The position numbers were made by a program, and so were the translations under genes. Positions 32,491-45,446 of a DNA stretch of 64,000 bases are shown here, piece by piece (positions within the stretch are counted from its first letter, which is position 1; every line of letters starts with the position of its first letter). The stretch comes from Ischnura elegans (Eukaryota > Arthropoda > Insecta > Odonata > Coenagrionidae): NCBI RefSeq assembly GCF_921293095.1, contig NC_060254.1:12152001-12216000 (forward strand). The letters run 5' to 3'. A model generated the notes under the pieces. The model had not been told where the DNA came from, searched no databases, and was given only the letters and a program-made list of their open reading frames with translations.

Positions 32491-34049
32491 CGAACCATAT
32501 ACTTTCGCTGTATTTCTTAGGCGAATCGGTCAATTTAAAAAAATGGATTCGGACACTTCGCCTTTTATTCGCCGTCCATTGAGTACATTATAACCAGGTA
32601 AGCGGGTGTTCTTCGGATTAGAGATGTAGCCTGACGTCATTTAGCGTAGGAGTTGAAGGAATTAAAACTTTGCTATTCCTAAATGGTGTTTTATTCTTTC
32701 AATACAGAGTAGCCTTATCAAGGTAGATCGTGCTAGCATAATCTCTTTGACCTCTTGAACTGGATAATTGCAGCCTCGTGGTTCCCAGCCGGTTTTGACC
32801 TATCTGCACAAAAAGTAAAAGTAAAGCTTTACCTTATAGTGTTACTCCTTATGAAACCATGGTCGGAAAAAAACACCATGTGGAAACCGAAAAGTTTTAA
32901 CTCCTTCAACTCCAACGATAAAGGATTCCCACCAAATCACATTCGCTACTATTACCGCCATTTTGTGCGTTTTTTCGTTTTCTTCTCTTTCACCCTTTTT
33001 TCTCGTTTCAAAATCAAATAGTCAAGGTAGCCACAAATAACGAGACAGACATCCATCGGGTACCTTCTTTATCGTTCGCTTTTTTTTGTATTTTAACCTC
33101 GTTCCCGTCGGAGGGCGAACGCAAAAGGAAAACGCGTCGATGATAAGGCGGAAGCAATTTCGAAGCCGCGCTACTCTTTCCATTCCTCTCTTCCTACGTT
33201 TCCCTCTCCTTTATTCAAAAAAAAAAAAGGAACCGCGCGCGCTCGCGGAATGCCGCCGCCCGTCGCGTCGTTTGTTTGTTTGTCGGAGAGCCACGCGGAT
33301 GGATCAGTTTTGCTTTCCGTGGAGTTCTTTTTCATTCCCGAAATTAGAGTTAAGGCCTTTGATGTCTCGTCGATCCTTTGTGGTGAGTTTTATGCGTTTC
33401 TAATCGAAGCGGATAGTTTGCCTTCGATGAGCGGCCCGTGTAAAAATCAAAGGGTAAACTAGAAGGGGCGATGGGCGGTGAAATAATTGCGAACCTAAAT
33501 TTGGAAACACAACAACTCGTTTCTCTGCGGCAACAAGGTGACACAAAAGCCTCTCAACGGCTATCCAACGATCATCGATCCAGAGGAAACGATATGAGCC
33601 CATTATAATGCATCAAAATATCATCACAACGCATGACCCTGGCCAGTTCAGAAAATCGTTAATGACAGGAATGTGCTTTATGAAGCTGCATATGAAATGC
33701 CAGCAAAAACTGTTAGACTATACTTAGAGGTGTATTATGGTGAGGATACGCATGTAGATACCATATGAATAACGATTGAGACTTGGTTTTATAAATTCCA
33801 GATGTGTGCAGAGCCGGAGAGAATATGGGAAATAAAGATCGCCACAAAGGATAAAGAACGAGGAATTATGGATGAAGAGAGTGAAACGCTACAAAAAAGA
33901 TGAAAGAGACGATAATTATTCATTCACGATGGAATTAGGGCCGGCGTAGAGATGATACCGCTGATGGAGGAAAGAACATTTGGAAAGCAAGAGTAAGGAA
34001 GGTGGCAAAAGTCTTAATGCATTGATGAAGAAAAAAAGAACAAGATGTA
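32491..34049. other. Unassigned DNA with a CpG-rich patch at 33.08-33.45 kb
   Basis: 33080-33450 is CG-rich with overlapping frames on both strands (up to 105 codons). It could be a promoter or exon, but no domain, splice pair or core promoter is convincing. The rest is AT-rich. Confidence 0.35.
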
Positions 34050-35262
34050 GGGGAGTGAGGGGCAAGAGTACGCATCTAACAAACAACTGTAAAAATTATG
34101 CACTCAGGTTCAAACAATAATTATTATTTTATACAATTTGTTAGCAGTTACATGCACTAAAATTCTTTTATTCCAATGCTGCAGAAAAAATAAAAGACTG
34201 TCTTTAGTCATCATAATGTAAAATAAAAACATAAAGGAATCTTGCCCCTCATGTGGCAAGTGTCCTCCAATTATGGGGAAAGAGTCCTAATCACAGTTTT
34301 CGCATGTGAACTTTTACTTTCCAGTATATGTGGTGCAAGGTTATTTCCTCCACGTTTTACATTCATTACATACTATCCAATCAACAATTGATGGATGTTA
34401 GAACACTTTTCCACAAACTCCACCGTGATAATAAGTTAATCCGGTTCAGTGAACGCCCAGTTTGCCGTCCACAAACCGCCGCTTAGCACCGCAACCCTTA
34501 ACCATATTTTTATATATCTTTTCCGGGTGTAAGGTAACTTGTAAGAATGTCAGAGTTTTGCTTTGAGTTTTTACGCCGCTTATGCAATACTTTTGGATGA
34601 GGTCTAATGATCTCAGGGGAGACATGCGGCTGTATTACGCATATCTACGAATAAAACGCGCCTAAAATTATGACATTAAGCAATATTTACGCAGAGGAAC
34701 TCGATCAATTTCTATACCAGCTGCTATAGAATATATGGATTCTTCATTTCTCCTCCTCAGTGTAGCTACCTCCAAAATTTGTTGTCCAAATTCTTTATGA
34801 TCGGTTTTTCTCCTACAGATCCGTATTTTCTTTTAATGCAATTATCAACTAAATACATTTGGTATTTATTACAGAAACTCAGAGGTCATAGAAAAAGCAA
34901 TGGTATGAAGGGGGGCAGGAGTCAGCGCCCATGGGGCAATTGTCCCTTTGCTGACTGGATGAAATATAGAGGCAAAGAATGCATATAAGGGATCGCTAGA
35001 CAAAAATAATAGTCAAACAAACGCCCAGAGCACAGATAAGAGGTACGCGGTCCAACAATTTGGATTATCGTCGCATAAAAACTAAAAATAATAAAAACTC
35101 ACGTTTTGTCGCCGGTAGTCTTCCACTCAAAGCACCCCTCTGCTACATTCGATCATGTAAATGGAACTGATTGACTACAAGTGGCATCATCCTGGCATTT
35201 AAAGAAATATTTCGTAAAAGTAATCTTGCCCCATGTGGACTCTTGCCCCTCATTACCTACCC
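34050..35262. mobile_element. pogo/Tigger-like non-autonomous element (GGGGCAAGAGT words)
   Basis: Left end GGGGAGTGAGGGGCAAGAGT after TA (34048-34049); right end the inverse of GGGTAGGTAATGAGGGGCAAGAGT-type sequence before TA (35263-35264). Subterminal words built on GGGGCAAGAGTC or its inverse recur (for example near 34245, 34275, 35228 and 35240). 1,213 bp without a transposase frame. The arrangement of TA, G-run and repeated words recalls the complete Tigger at 20416. Confidence 0.65.
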
Positions 35263-35264
35263 TA

Positions 35265-35807
35265 GACTTACGCTTCGTGCAATATACACGACTAACAAAG
35301 CTCTAGAAGGCTTTTGAATAGGTTTTATAGTTTTGCACCATCAACCGTTTTCAGAGGCTAGAATAAACAATCATAATGATCTAACATGATGAAGTTGTGA
35401 AACCTACTTGTAAAAATAAACTGAAGCAGCGTACAAAAGTTTAAAATATTGGAATTCAAACTTACAATGGCAATAACTTTTTATGATTCACAAAGAGCTT
35501 TGAGTGATTTAATAACGTAAATGGCACTTCTATATGAATTTGCTTTATTTAAAGAGATTAATTTCGTACAAAATACACTGATTAAAATGTACAATTTTCC
35601 TCCGCTAAGTTTTTCATATTTATCTTGAACTAATCTTATTTAGATGACCCCCCTCAAGAGTTACCACTATAACAGGGTAGCTCAGAAACAAATAAACAGT
35701 TCTCAGAACTAAAATAGTGTATGTAGCCATGATTTTTTTAGGTCGTCCATTACCAAGCAAGTAATCCCTGAGCAGAGGTAGTTTCTCTAAAATGATTTTA
35801 CGTAATT
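35265..35807. other. AT-rich spacer
   Basis: No gene, repeat or RNA gene recognised. Confidence 0.5.
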
Positions 35808-35811
35808 TTAA

Positions 35812-36356
35812 CACTTCGCGAGCATGGGCGTAATATTACGCCACGTGAAATTCTTCGTAATGCTGCGCCACCCGTCTTTTAATAAAATGTTAGTTTGCCA
35901 TTTTTTTACAAAGGGGTACTAACCTCTAAATGAATTAATGATCAAAAAAGTCAAAATTCATTCTTTAAAATGATACTTAACGCCTATTCCCCGCATCAAA
36001 GCTTGGTTCAGTGGCGTAGCCAGGAGTTTCGTTCGGGGGGGGGGGTCCAAAACTCGGGGAGGAAATTTTTGAAAAACAAAGTATTGAGTAATGGGTTTTA
36101 AACTAATTACAACAGTTTTCATAATCCAAAATCTTAATATGTTAAATAAATATTTTGTAAATTCATGATTTTTCAATATTTTGTTTTCTTTTATGAAGGA
36201 AAATAATTGTGCTTTTATATTTCAGGGGGGGCACCGACCCACCGAACCCCCTACGGCTGGCTACGGCACTGGCTTGGTTGCTTAAAAACACAAAAGTATT
36301 GGAAATGGCTGGCACTAGGGTAGAGACCTGCAGTACTAAGGTCAGCAAGATAAGTG
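35812..36356. mobile_element. piggyBac-like MITE interrupted by a hAT MITE
   Basis: TTAA at 35808-35811, then CACTTCGCGAGCATGGGCGT and a small palindrome GGCGTAATATTACGCC. The right end is the inverse of CACTTATCTTGCTGACC, followed by TAAA (36357-36360). Removing the nested hAT and one target copy leaves about 274 bp. A diverged relative lies at 26191-26496. Confidence 0.6.
36009..36271. mobile_element. hAT MITE with perfect 8-bp target duplication
   Basis: Starts CAGTGGCGTAGCCAGG and ends with the inverse of CAGTGCCGTAGCCAGCC. The flanking octamer GCTTGGTT is identical on both sides (36001-36008 and 36272-36279). A G-run follows each terminal repeat. 263 bp, no ORF. Confidence 0.9.
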
Positions 36357-36360
36357 TAAA

Positions 36361-38573
36361 ATTCATTTTATTTCATAGCGGTTGGAGAAAAAACTAACAT
36401 TGGGAACTTCTAATGGATAAACGGCCAAAGAGTGAAAAGACTGGGGAAAAGGCGGGGGAGGAGGGGAAGAAAAGGGTTGGGGAAGAGCTGAGGAGGATAG
36501 GGTGGAAAGAGGTCCTTTAATTATTAACGACGCCAAAGTACCGGCTGCAGATATCGTAATTAGCTCATAAATCTCAAGGATCGAAATTAACAGGGCCGCG
36601 CACGGTCAATTATATTTGTAAAAGCGCTCGGGCCGAAAAGGTTGGTGGGTTGGTTGGCTGGCTGGCTGGGCGACGACACGACGTTATTATAGCAGGGGTG
36701 GAGACGGGGGTTCGAAATTAAAGAAAAATATGTGTAAGCGAAAAAAAGAGGGAAGGGAACGAAACCTTGTCCGGACCCCATAAGTGGCAATCATTTACGC
36801 GGATTTATGAACGGGTGACGATAGTAAATCCCCCACGGGCGGGGTCGCACTGTCTCACGCCGGAAGTGGAGTGCTGCAGTTTAACATTACAACGAGGGGG
36901 TGGGACCACTTGCTTGCCTGCTCAGGGAGGGACTTATCGTATCTTCTTTTTTTTTTAATCGTTTCCTTCCGTCGCTGGTTAGGTAGGCATAGGGGGTGTA
37001 GTCTTCGATGGCCGTGCCGCGGTTTTAAATCGCGGCTGCCTGTGTGGGCGTTTGCTAAGGGACAGCAACTCGACATCGCGATTATTAGGCCTTAGCGGAT
37101 GGGTGTGCCTAAAGTTATCACTCAAATGATTAATTAAATTCTTAGATTATTCCTTAGCACTCGCATGAATGCACCAATATTACCTGGATGATTGTTTCGG
37201 CTCATCTGCACTGTGCAAATTTATACTGAGCCGGTCAGGGACGGTCTGGGGATGATGGAGTCCCCGCCGGGGCCTCCAGCCATGCGAAGGCCCTGGGACT
37301 GTTCCTACTTGTATAATGCAGTCCCAAACGCCGGAGTGTTCTTTCCGAGCTGCACAGCTCCAAGTCTCTGGAAACTTTTAGGAAAGTTAAACTCATTGAA
37401 AAGCTGCTAGCTTTAAGGGTATACATGAATACAATTGAGTGCATGTGCAATATTTATATCCTTATGCGTGGAAGTCGATGACATTTATATGAATTTCTAT
37501 GAGAAAAAGTCTAAATCCAAAAGGCTTGGTTTGGAAGGTTTGGTATCCGGTTCAGGGTAATTTTTTCTCATGTCAAGATTTGTTAACTGAGGGAAATTTT
37601 TCCTTAGACATCAGAAGAACTGAAAACACTGCAACTTGAAAATGGCATATTGAAAGCGATAGCGTAAATTTTTTGATTCACTTTGTTAAGGGAGGTGTTT
37701 GCCTTTTGGGGCACCTTGACCACGTCGTCGTTGGGGTTCTTGGGAAAGCACTTTGCTCGAAGAAATAGCACTTCTGCTAAGGGTTCACAAGTGCCTTTTT
37801 CAATCCAGATTGTCCGCTCTGCTTGTATTACCCCTTTCAAAAATCCGAACTTTCCGGATCACGAGCGAACATGCTGCAAATTTTTGTAAAGAGCAATAAC
37901 CAATCTTTAGCATCGAAGAACTTCGCAAAAATAAACAATTTTTCATTCCAAATCGCCTACAAATGCTCATATATATATATGCAGCGCCAGTATCCTTCAG
38001 GAAAGCGATTTACTTCTCTTTACCTCTATCTATTGCATGTTGCATTTCCATTGCCTCTAGCCAGAAAATCTTGCGCATTTTTCGCAACTCGACCTACTTC
38101 CTCGAAATAACCAGCCCCTTATCAAAGAGATTTGTCATTTTCCAGATCTATACGTATAAATTAGAGGACCTTTTTCCGACCTTTCCAGAAGGCTACACAT
38201 TTCATGGAATAGTGATTCTCTAACTCAGTGGTTCAACTTGAAGGTTGATTTGAATAGTTGAGGATGGAATTCAACCTTGACTGAACTGGTAGGGAGACCA
38301 TTTCCCGTACGCAAAACCTGAAATTTGTTGTGAAAAATCATTTGGCATCGAACCAGAAGGAGCGATGGAGGGGAGAAGGGGTGGTAGCTACTTAGGAGAA
38401 AGACACAAGAAAAGCGGGCCGAGGGCGGGACAGATTAACGGAAAGAGTGCGAGCATTCATCTGAGGCCTTAAATTATGATCCCCGATCATATGCTCCCCC
38501 CATTCTTTGCTTCTTCCAAAAGCATCAGCTGCGGGCCACATACATGACTTGCGGACGTCATCATCACAGGTCA
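36361..38573. other. Unassigned DNA with GC-richer patches and a SINE-A fragment
   Basis: 36580-37080 is GC-richer with short overlapping frames. At about 37315-37390 the words AATGCAGTCCCA and CGGAGTGTT match part of SINE family A. No gene is recognised in the rest. Confidence 0.4.
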
Positions 38574-39434
38574 ACAATCCTAGGATTGGTTTGACGCAGC
38601 TCTCCACTCAGTCCTCCTATCAGCTAATCTATTCACACTTACGTATTTCTTTTCTTTCACATCCTTCTTTACTTGTTCCATATATTTTGTTCGAGTTCTT
38701 CCGTTTCCGTTCTTGCCTTCCGTTTGCCCCTCGACGATTGTCTTCATCAGGCCATCATGTCTCAAGATGTGGCCTATAAGGTTGTTCCGTCTTCTTGTTA
38801 AGGTTTTCATGAGGCTTCTCTTCTCTCCTACTCTTCTTAGGACTTCCTCGTTACTAACTCGGTCGATCCATTTGATCGTCATCATTATTCTGAAGCACCA
38901 CATTGCGAAGGCCTCTATCTTTGCTTTCTCCGCTGCGATCATTGTCCATGCCTCACTTCCGTATAGGAGCATACTCCAAATGTAGGGTCTTATAAATTGT
39001 TTCTTTACTTCCATATTAAGTTTCCTGTAAGCAGGTCTTTCTTTTGATGGAATGATCTCTTCGCCTGGGCTATTCTGCTGATGATTTCTTTCATACTTCT
39101 CCCGTCACTAGTTATCTTGCTTCCCAAATAACCGAATTCATCCACCTCTATCAGTTTTTGCTTCCCTATTTTAATGTTAGTCTTGACTTCTTCTCTTCTG
39201 CTGCATACTAAGATCTTGGTTTTCTTCGTGCTCATTTTCAGTTGACATTCACCCATTACCCTACCCATATTAACCAGAATATTTTTCAAATCCCTCTCTG
39301 TTTCTGCTATAACAGCTATGCCATCGGCAAATCTTAGCATGTTAATTTTTTCTTCATGGATATTCACTCCCAATGCCTTTCCTTTGATTTCATTAATGGC
39401 TTTCTCAATGTAAACGTTGAAAATTACGGGTGAC
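38574..39434 (-). pseudogene. 5'-truncated RTE retrotransposon copy with mutated RT active site
   Basis: Longest RTE copy here, minus strand. It begins in the RT domain (SPVIFNVYIEKAINEIKGKA), passes motif C as LRFADGIAVIAE, where the family usually has FADD, so a catalytic aspartate is lost, then CQLKMSTKKTKILV, DEFGYLGSKITSDGRS, RIAQAKRSFHQKK. A frameshift lies at about 39005-39014, after which the frame continues QFIRPYIWSMLLYGSEAWT, MTIKWIDRVSNEEVLRR, LIGHILRHDGLMKT and WRAASNQS. The 3' tail is GTGATGATGA. Upstream of 39434 homology ends. No target duplication was found. Confidence 0.9.
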
Positions 39435-42400
39435 TATGCAGAGCACGTAGGTACGGGGAATTTGGAAAGACGTTCTTATACGCCGAATATCCGCGAATAT
39501 GTTTTTGTATTCCGCATTACATAATTATTGAGTTCCATTAAAACTCACCTTTGGTCCGCAAATGCACTTTGTATGTGGCCAGGCTCTGTTGATTACGCAA
39601 GAATGTCTCATAAAAGACGTTTAAAATTTATATTTAAAAGAAGGGAAACGCTTGTAACATTGCTAAGGGATAGAGGCTATCCTCTATTTTGACATATGCA
39701 TCAAATTCACACAATGAAGATGAATTAATAATTATAAAAATGATAAAATCATTTGTTGTTCTAGGTGGATAATATGAAAGGATATATCTTTTTGCTTTAA
39801 ATATACAGTTTGTTTGAGCACAAAATACACTTTAATTATCGAATCCCCAATAAAACTGGGCTAAAGTTGATACATAGTTATTTAAGATGGCACATATTGA
39901 GAGTAAAGGCACTATCAAGGACAATGACAATTTCGGTACTATGAAAACGAACATAAAGAAGGAAACATGTATTAGGTATATAAATGTAATTATGGTAAGT
40001 GTATCTACTCAGTCAGGAATAAGCTGTATACAGGAGCTAATACAATAATAGCACGTACACATACGTGATAGGAGTGAGCTCTCACCAAATGGTATTATTC
40101 ACCAGTCCTTCCGCAATAACAGTATTTAGCCAAGATCTGCATACACCATGAACTTAAGGTATTCGATAAAAGCTACATAGATATCGACTATTATTTGCTA
40201 TTGAGCAAATAGCTTAGTATTATTGAACGATGCAAGCATCAAAGGAGCTATACGATTGAGCATATAGCATTCCAAAGTGTTTCTAAGAATTAAGCCGAGA
40301 ATCGTTGGAGACTTGGCGGATATGTGTTGTGTTCGGGTTGTTTGTAAAATAAAGAATAGATATCTTTCAGATCGACACGGAGAACATTATCTTAGTATTT
40401 CTCTATATTTTTTGGTCTGGCAGAAACGATAAAATGAGATAAATATTTTGCAGAACAGATAGGTATTGAAAATTGTTTTTTCCCTGAACAGTGAAAGACT
40501 GAAAATGCTACGAGGAGCCAGAATTCAAATCCCTTTCTTGTAAACCATTCGTGTCGTAATAGCTAGACACACACGTATTTAGGCATCCTGCGGGGATCAT
40601 ATTAGACGGTGGGCTTTACAGGTAGATATTTACATGTCACCGGAAGATCTAGCTCTATCTCGTGATTAGCAATTTTCCCACGTGATGAGGAGGCTGTTAC
40701 TTTATCTATGGCATTGGCAAGGGAAATACGGCAAGGGCAGCGGCTGTACCCTGTGGCAGAGAGATAGAGAGAGAGGAAGGGGTTGGATGGGTAGCAACGG
40801 TGAGAGAGGACGCCATTGGGAGGGCAGGCAATAATATTCATAATACGGTTCGGACGAACGCGGCGCGTGCTGTGACAGGGGCAGTCCGGCCCTGCAGGCA
40901 AACACGATTAATAGGACGCACACGAACTTCGCAGGTGTTGCGCTAATTTAATGTCCCACCCTGGCCCGAAAAATGGCTGCGGGGTGCGTCCGTTGCATTA
41001 GCTACCGAGTCTGGGGTTTCTGAGCGAGAAATAAGGTATCGTTAAGAGGTTTTCGGGAATAGGGATTCATTGTTAATCTGAAAGAGGATCCGGACGATGC
41101 TGGTACGGTGGATTCCTATATAGACCACTCCAAAATCTCACCCATAGATGAAAATCGAGATCTTTTTGCATTGTGACCCATGGCAGCCGTTGAAATTACT
41201 GCATCCTCGTTAAAGTTTGTCACTGAAGTGCGCGTGAGGTTCATTCTCTTTTCTTAATTTTCTGGAATTAGTTTGTTAGTCTTACTAGTGAATTTGTACA
41301 CGGTAAAGCGTGTGGGTTAATTTTAACATTTATATATTAGCATTATAACATATACACAAATTTATACTAAGAATGAAATTTGAAATTTAAAAAAACCTAT
41401 AGGTATAAGATTTATAGTATTTCCTTAGAGCGCATAAGCTTACGTTGTGTTTGTGTGAACAAGAAGGTTAAATCTAATACTGATTACTTGAAACTAATTT
41501 TTATTATTCATTATTACTTTTTCATTTTCATTTTTGTATTTATTAAATTTGTTTTCATATCTACGTCTGCGTGCTTTTATTCGTCCTTAATCATGCTATG
41601 AACATCATTACGTATCATCCAATCATGGTGCAGTTTTTCAAAATTCCTCATGTCTACTTATTTTTCGACTGAGTACTACGAGAAAGTAATATTATGTAGA
41701 ATGTTTACAATTTTACAGGGAGCCATATCTGTTACAATTAATATAAAACCATTATTCGCAGGCTAAATTTACGTCTACCTTTGCATCCAGAATATAAAGA
41801 AAATTGTATGCGCAGCAAAAATACGGACCCAAATGAATCGTGAGTGTGCAACATAATTTGCAACGTCTGCAGACCACGTAATGTAGATGTTTTTTTTTTT
41901 AGTTTACGGTTGCCGGGAAACTGATGAAAATTCATAGCAGCATTCTTTTACTGCTGCGTAATACAACGCTCAGCTCAGTATTTCGAAATATATTTGGAAA
42001 AAATTAATTTCCCTCCTGACAGCTAACATGTATAAAAACGGTAACATTTGTGGTATATTAATTATAATTTAATGCGGAAGTCATTTAACTTGTACTCTGT
42101 AGATGAAAAAAACCAGTACTTAATTTATCCTACGTTGTAACACCAGTGCATGCAGTGAAAATAACTCTTGGTAATAGTCACCTACAAAGTACTATATATA
42201 TTTCATCAGCATTCCCCTCACTTAAGAACTATTAGCGATAAAATCTTCAAAATAAAGTCTTCATTTTTAGGAGTAATTAATCTTCTAAAAGGGACGCATA
42301 CTCCCTGCTCAACCGCTCCTATCTGTAGACGAGTTACTCACTTAAACCTTAGACTATTATATTCACATATTCAGGTCAGATTAACTAGACCCTTTGGCAC

Positions 42401-42544
42401 TCACCTGCATTTGAATTTGAATAATTCTTATCAGCTGTTTTCTCAGAAGTATTATTTTCATCTTTCTAATAGATTAAGAGCGTTCGTATACAATAGACGA
42501 CTTTATCTACACAGTAAGCTTCCAGTTGATTTACATATGCCATG
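39435..42544. other. Mostly AT-rich DNA, no gene recognised
   Basis: A GC-richer patch at 40.6-41.0 kb holds short frames without domains. The frame 42168-42548 (126 codons) has no motif I know. No paired repeats were found. Confidence 0.5.
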
Positions 42545-42665
42545 TTAATAGAAATCATACCGATAAATAAATCTTAGTTCGCATTAAACTTGAAATTTAA
42601 ATTCCCAAAGGTAAATAGCAACGTTCGTAGAATAATGTATTGTGGAGTATGGGTAAATTAAAGGA
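42545..42665 (+). repeat. Degenerate direct repeat, left copy
   Basis: AATAAATCTTAGTTCGCATT, then CTTGAAATTTAAATTCCCA, AGCAAC, TTCGTA and TGTGGAGTATGGG match 44040-44165 in order. Clearly diverged (roughly three quarters identical by eye). Confidence 0.5.
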
Positions 42666-44039
42666 AACATTGGGGGGAGGAATTATCACATGGTAATATA
42701 AATGTAAATGGATTCATCACTACTAAAAACTACGACCAAGAGAGCGATACATATTCTTAAGTCTTTCGGAAAGGAGTTTGCGAGAATTAGTAACAATTTT
42801 CCGTCTCGGACGGCGTGAAGATGGGATCCCGCTTCCTAACACAGCGAATTTTCGGCACCGTGACTTGGCGAATTCGACAAACACGATGTTTATTCTTCCT
42901 ACGCCCCATTAGAGACTGGGGGAGGGGTTTCGACCACCCAGCGTAACACATAAACAACTACACTCCCACACCGGTGTCGGCCATTGTCCACTCGGCGACC
43001 TTCTACGGCACTACCCTTCGCGTAATGGAACGTAAAGTCCAGTTAAATATTTCAGCTACAAATCAAGTCCACACAAAACACGCTAGACGCGAACGCTCAC
43101 ATCACAACACACCCCCGCACATACAAACACACAAGGATATAGCGGTATTACGTGGGCTGTCGCAACGGTCCCACCATCCTTAATTCGTCCTTGGACGCGC
43201 CGCTACGGAAAGCTGCGCAACTGACCGCCGGGCTAAATAATTGAGCCCCAAATCAACTAGCAGTGCAACGGGCTTAAGGTTTTTAAGAGGCCGTTACGTG
43301 GGAAGGAGGGAACTCTATGGGAAAGAAGACGACAACAACAAAGCGGGGAGCGAAAGCCAATGGGAAAGGTTGGGGAAGTCAGGTCAAAAGAAGGGCGCGA
43401 CGCGCTGACTTATTCATTTGTTTCGCGAGAGTCAACGGCCGTCGTTTTGACAACTCGTCCAAGAGACAGTGAGGGACCAATGGCTCCCACGGGTTCGATG
43501 AACCGTCGCCAATGAACAAAACCCTCCCGTGCCATACCGTAAGACCCTACTGCGTTACAGGGCAACAACCCAGGTCCTGAAGTTTTCCACCCGCTATAGA
43601 AAACGCGGAGGACGAACCCGAAGACGTTTCGGCAGACGGAAGAGCCGTAAAAACAAGGTCGCCGACCTCTCCAGGAGAGAAGTCTTTCGCGGGTTTGTGG
43701 GAACAATTAGCAGAGACTATCTCTTCACGAGAAGAAAAAATAACAACCCTTGCCCATCCCTCTTCGTAAAAGCGAGCTGCGACCATCGCACCCGGAAGGT
43801 CCTCAAGTTGTTTAAGGTCCCTCAGCTAAAAGGGTAGGTAGATCCCAACTATTTTTACAACCCTCCAAGGGGGTGAAGGACCACCGCTTGCGCAGCCCAC
43901 TCAAATACTTCAAAGAGCCCTCTGACAAAAGACGTGGAGGTAAAAGTGGCTTAAAAGACTGGAGGGTGGCAAATGACTTCTTAGTGGGTTTTGCCGTGAC
44001 GCCAGAGGGCGTCTCAAAATTGTTTGACCGAAGGAGGAG
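42666..44039. other. GC-rich segment between the degenerate direct repeats
   Basis: 42780-44030 is CG-rich and gives overlapping frames: plus 43529-43837 (102 codons, strongly basic) and minus 43410-43706 (98 codons). Neither has a recognised domain. It could be the inside of an old mobile element flanked by the ~105-bp direct repeats, or a host promoter/exon region. Confidence 0.3.
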
Positions 44040-44165
44040 TGTTAACGGGAAATATTGCGATGAATAAAACTTAATTCGCACTAAGCTTGAGATTCCAGTG
44101 CCCATAGGTCAATGGCAACTTTCGTATTATGATGTATCGTGGAGTATGGGCAAAAGGGAATATTA
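44040..44165 (+). repeat. Degenerate direct repeat, right copy
   Basis: GAATAAAACTTAATTCGCAC, CTTGAGATTCCAGTGCCCA, GGCAAC, TTCGTA and CGTGGAGTATGGG correspond in order to the left copy about 1.5 kb upstream. Confidence 0.5.
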
Positions 44166-44994
44166 TGGGCTGGAATGATCAATTTTGAATATCCCTTCAA
44201 TTTTTGAAGATAGCCGAGCCGAGAAGGGTTACTTTAAATGATTTCATTGTTGTGTTATATTAACTTACACCAAATACCTTGGCCATTTACGGATAAAAAT
44301 AAAATTTATAGCAGAAAAGAACAAGGAGAACATGAAGCATCTAAGAAATCAAATATTTAGGTAATATTATGGACAGTTTGGTACCAGAGATATGAAGGAA
44401 CTTGGGATTGGTTACAGTCACCAATACTTAGTTCGAAAAGCCATGAATTATTTCAACAAAATACAATATATCGAATGTCAAAGAAACAACTGAAATCAAT
44501 TAAAATATAATTTTGAAGTAGATTTCAGTTCATTCACAGGTTCTACCCCCGGTTAAAATATCCATAATCGCCGACGTCGTTAATTCAGAGATTAACCCGG
44601 TGTAAAATCATTGAATATATGTATAATCTAAACCACCCGCTGTGAAAATATGAAACTCTAAATCAAATGGTGGCGATTAGAACTTGCATTAAGAGGAGTG
44701 ATAGATTGCGTTCAGTTTTTTTTTTTTTTTTAACCATCACCCATGTGTCACGTAACTAATTTAACGGAGTTTAATTAATTTTTTAAAACTTTTTTTTCCT
44801 TTGATACGCCCTAAGTGAATAGTCCCAATACAGTATGTCACGGAATAAAAGATAAACTCTTAATGGCATGGTATAGTATTTGGAGGTGGCGACCGATATC
44901 TGAAGCTATTATTTATATCATAGGTAAAGCCACAAGTATAGCCGGTTATAGTATTAGGTAGGTATTTGAGGGTGGAGAGATACTTACGGTCGGC
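44166..44994. other. AT-rich spacer
   Basis: A T-run at about 44717-44731 is the only notable element. No gene. Confidence 0.5.
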
Positions 44995-45190
44995 ATTACT
45001 ATTCTCTAAACTTAGGATGCCAAAAGGACTGCGGCTTTATGTCCCAGCTCTCGTCCCGTATGCCAGAGTGTTGTACTTGAAGGTCCCCGTACAAATTACT
45101 CAATCAGGGATGAGGCGGTCTCCGAATAATATCCGCCGCAGCCAAAATTTGAACCCTGACCAACTGGAAGCCAAAACTCGAGTCATCACG
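44995..45190 (-). mobile_element. tRNA-derived SINE, family A, copy 2
   Basis: Same order of words as the copy at 8490, on the same strand: CCAGTTGGTCAGGGTTCAAAT (box-B-like), a run of decayed body sequence, then GTACAACACTCTGGC and GGGAC. Confidence 0.5.
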
Positions 45191-45299
45191 CCTCAAATAA
45201 AAAAAGAAAAAGCGTTTGTTTAAAATCAACATTGTATTATTCCGATTTATTAATTTGTTATATTTATTTATCTCAATTACCCCCGAAAACAGCACAATG

Positions 45300-45446
45300 A
45301 GGCCTTTGCATAGGGAGTTTAAACAAACAACAACAGGCGATCACATACACCCATGTTCTGGAAAAGGCAACCTGTCCAGGCGGGATTCGAACCCACGACC
45401 TTCGGTATGATAGGTAAGGACTTATCCCCGCCGCCGCCGAGGCCGA
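45300..45446 (-). mobile_element. tRNA-derived SINE, family B, copy 2
   Basis: On the minus strand it starts GGCCTCGGCGGCGGCGGGG, has box B GTGGGTTCGAATCCCGCC and the body word CATGGGTGTATGTGATCG, ending in TTGTTGTTTGTTT. It corresponds to the plus-strand copy at 20235. The overlapping short frames here are not genes. Confidence 0.65.
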
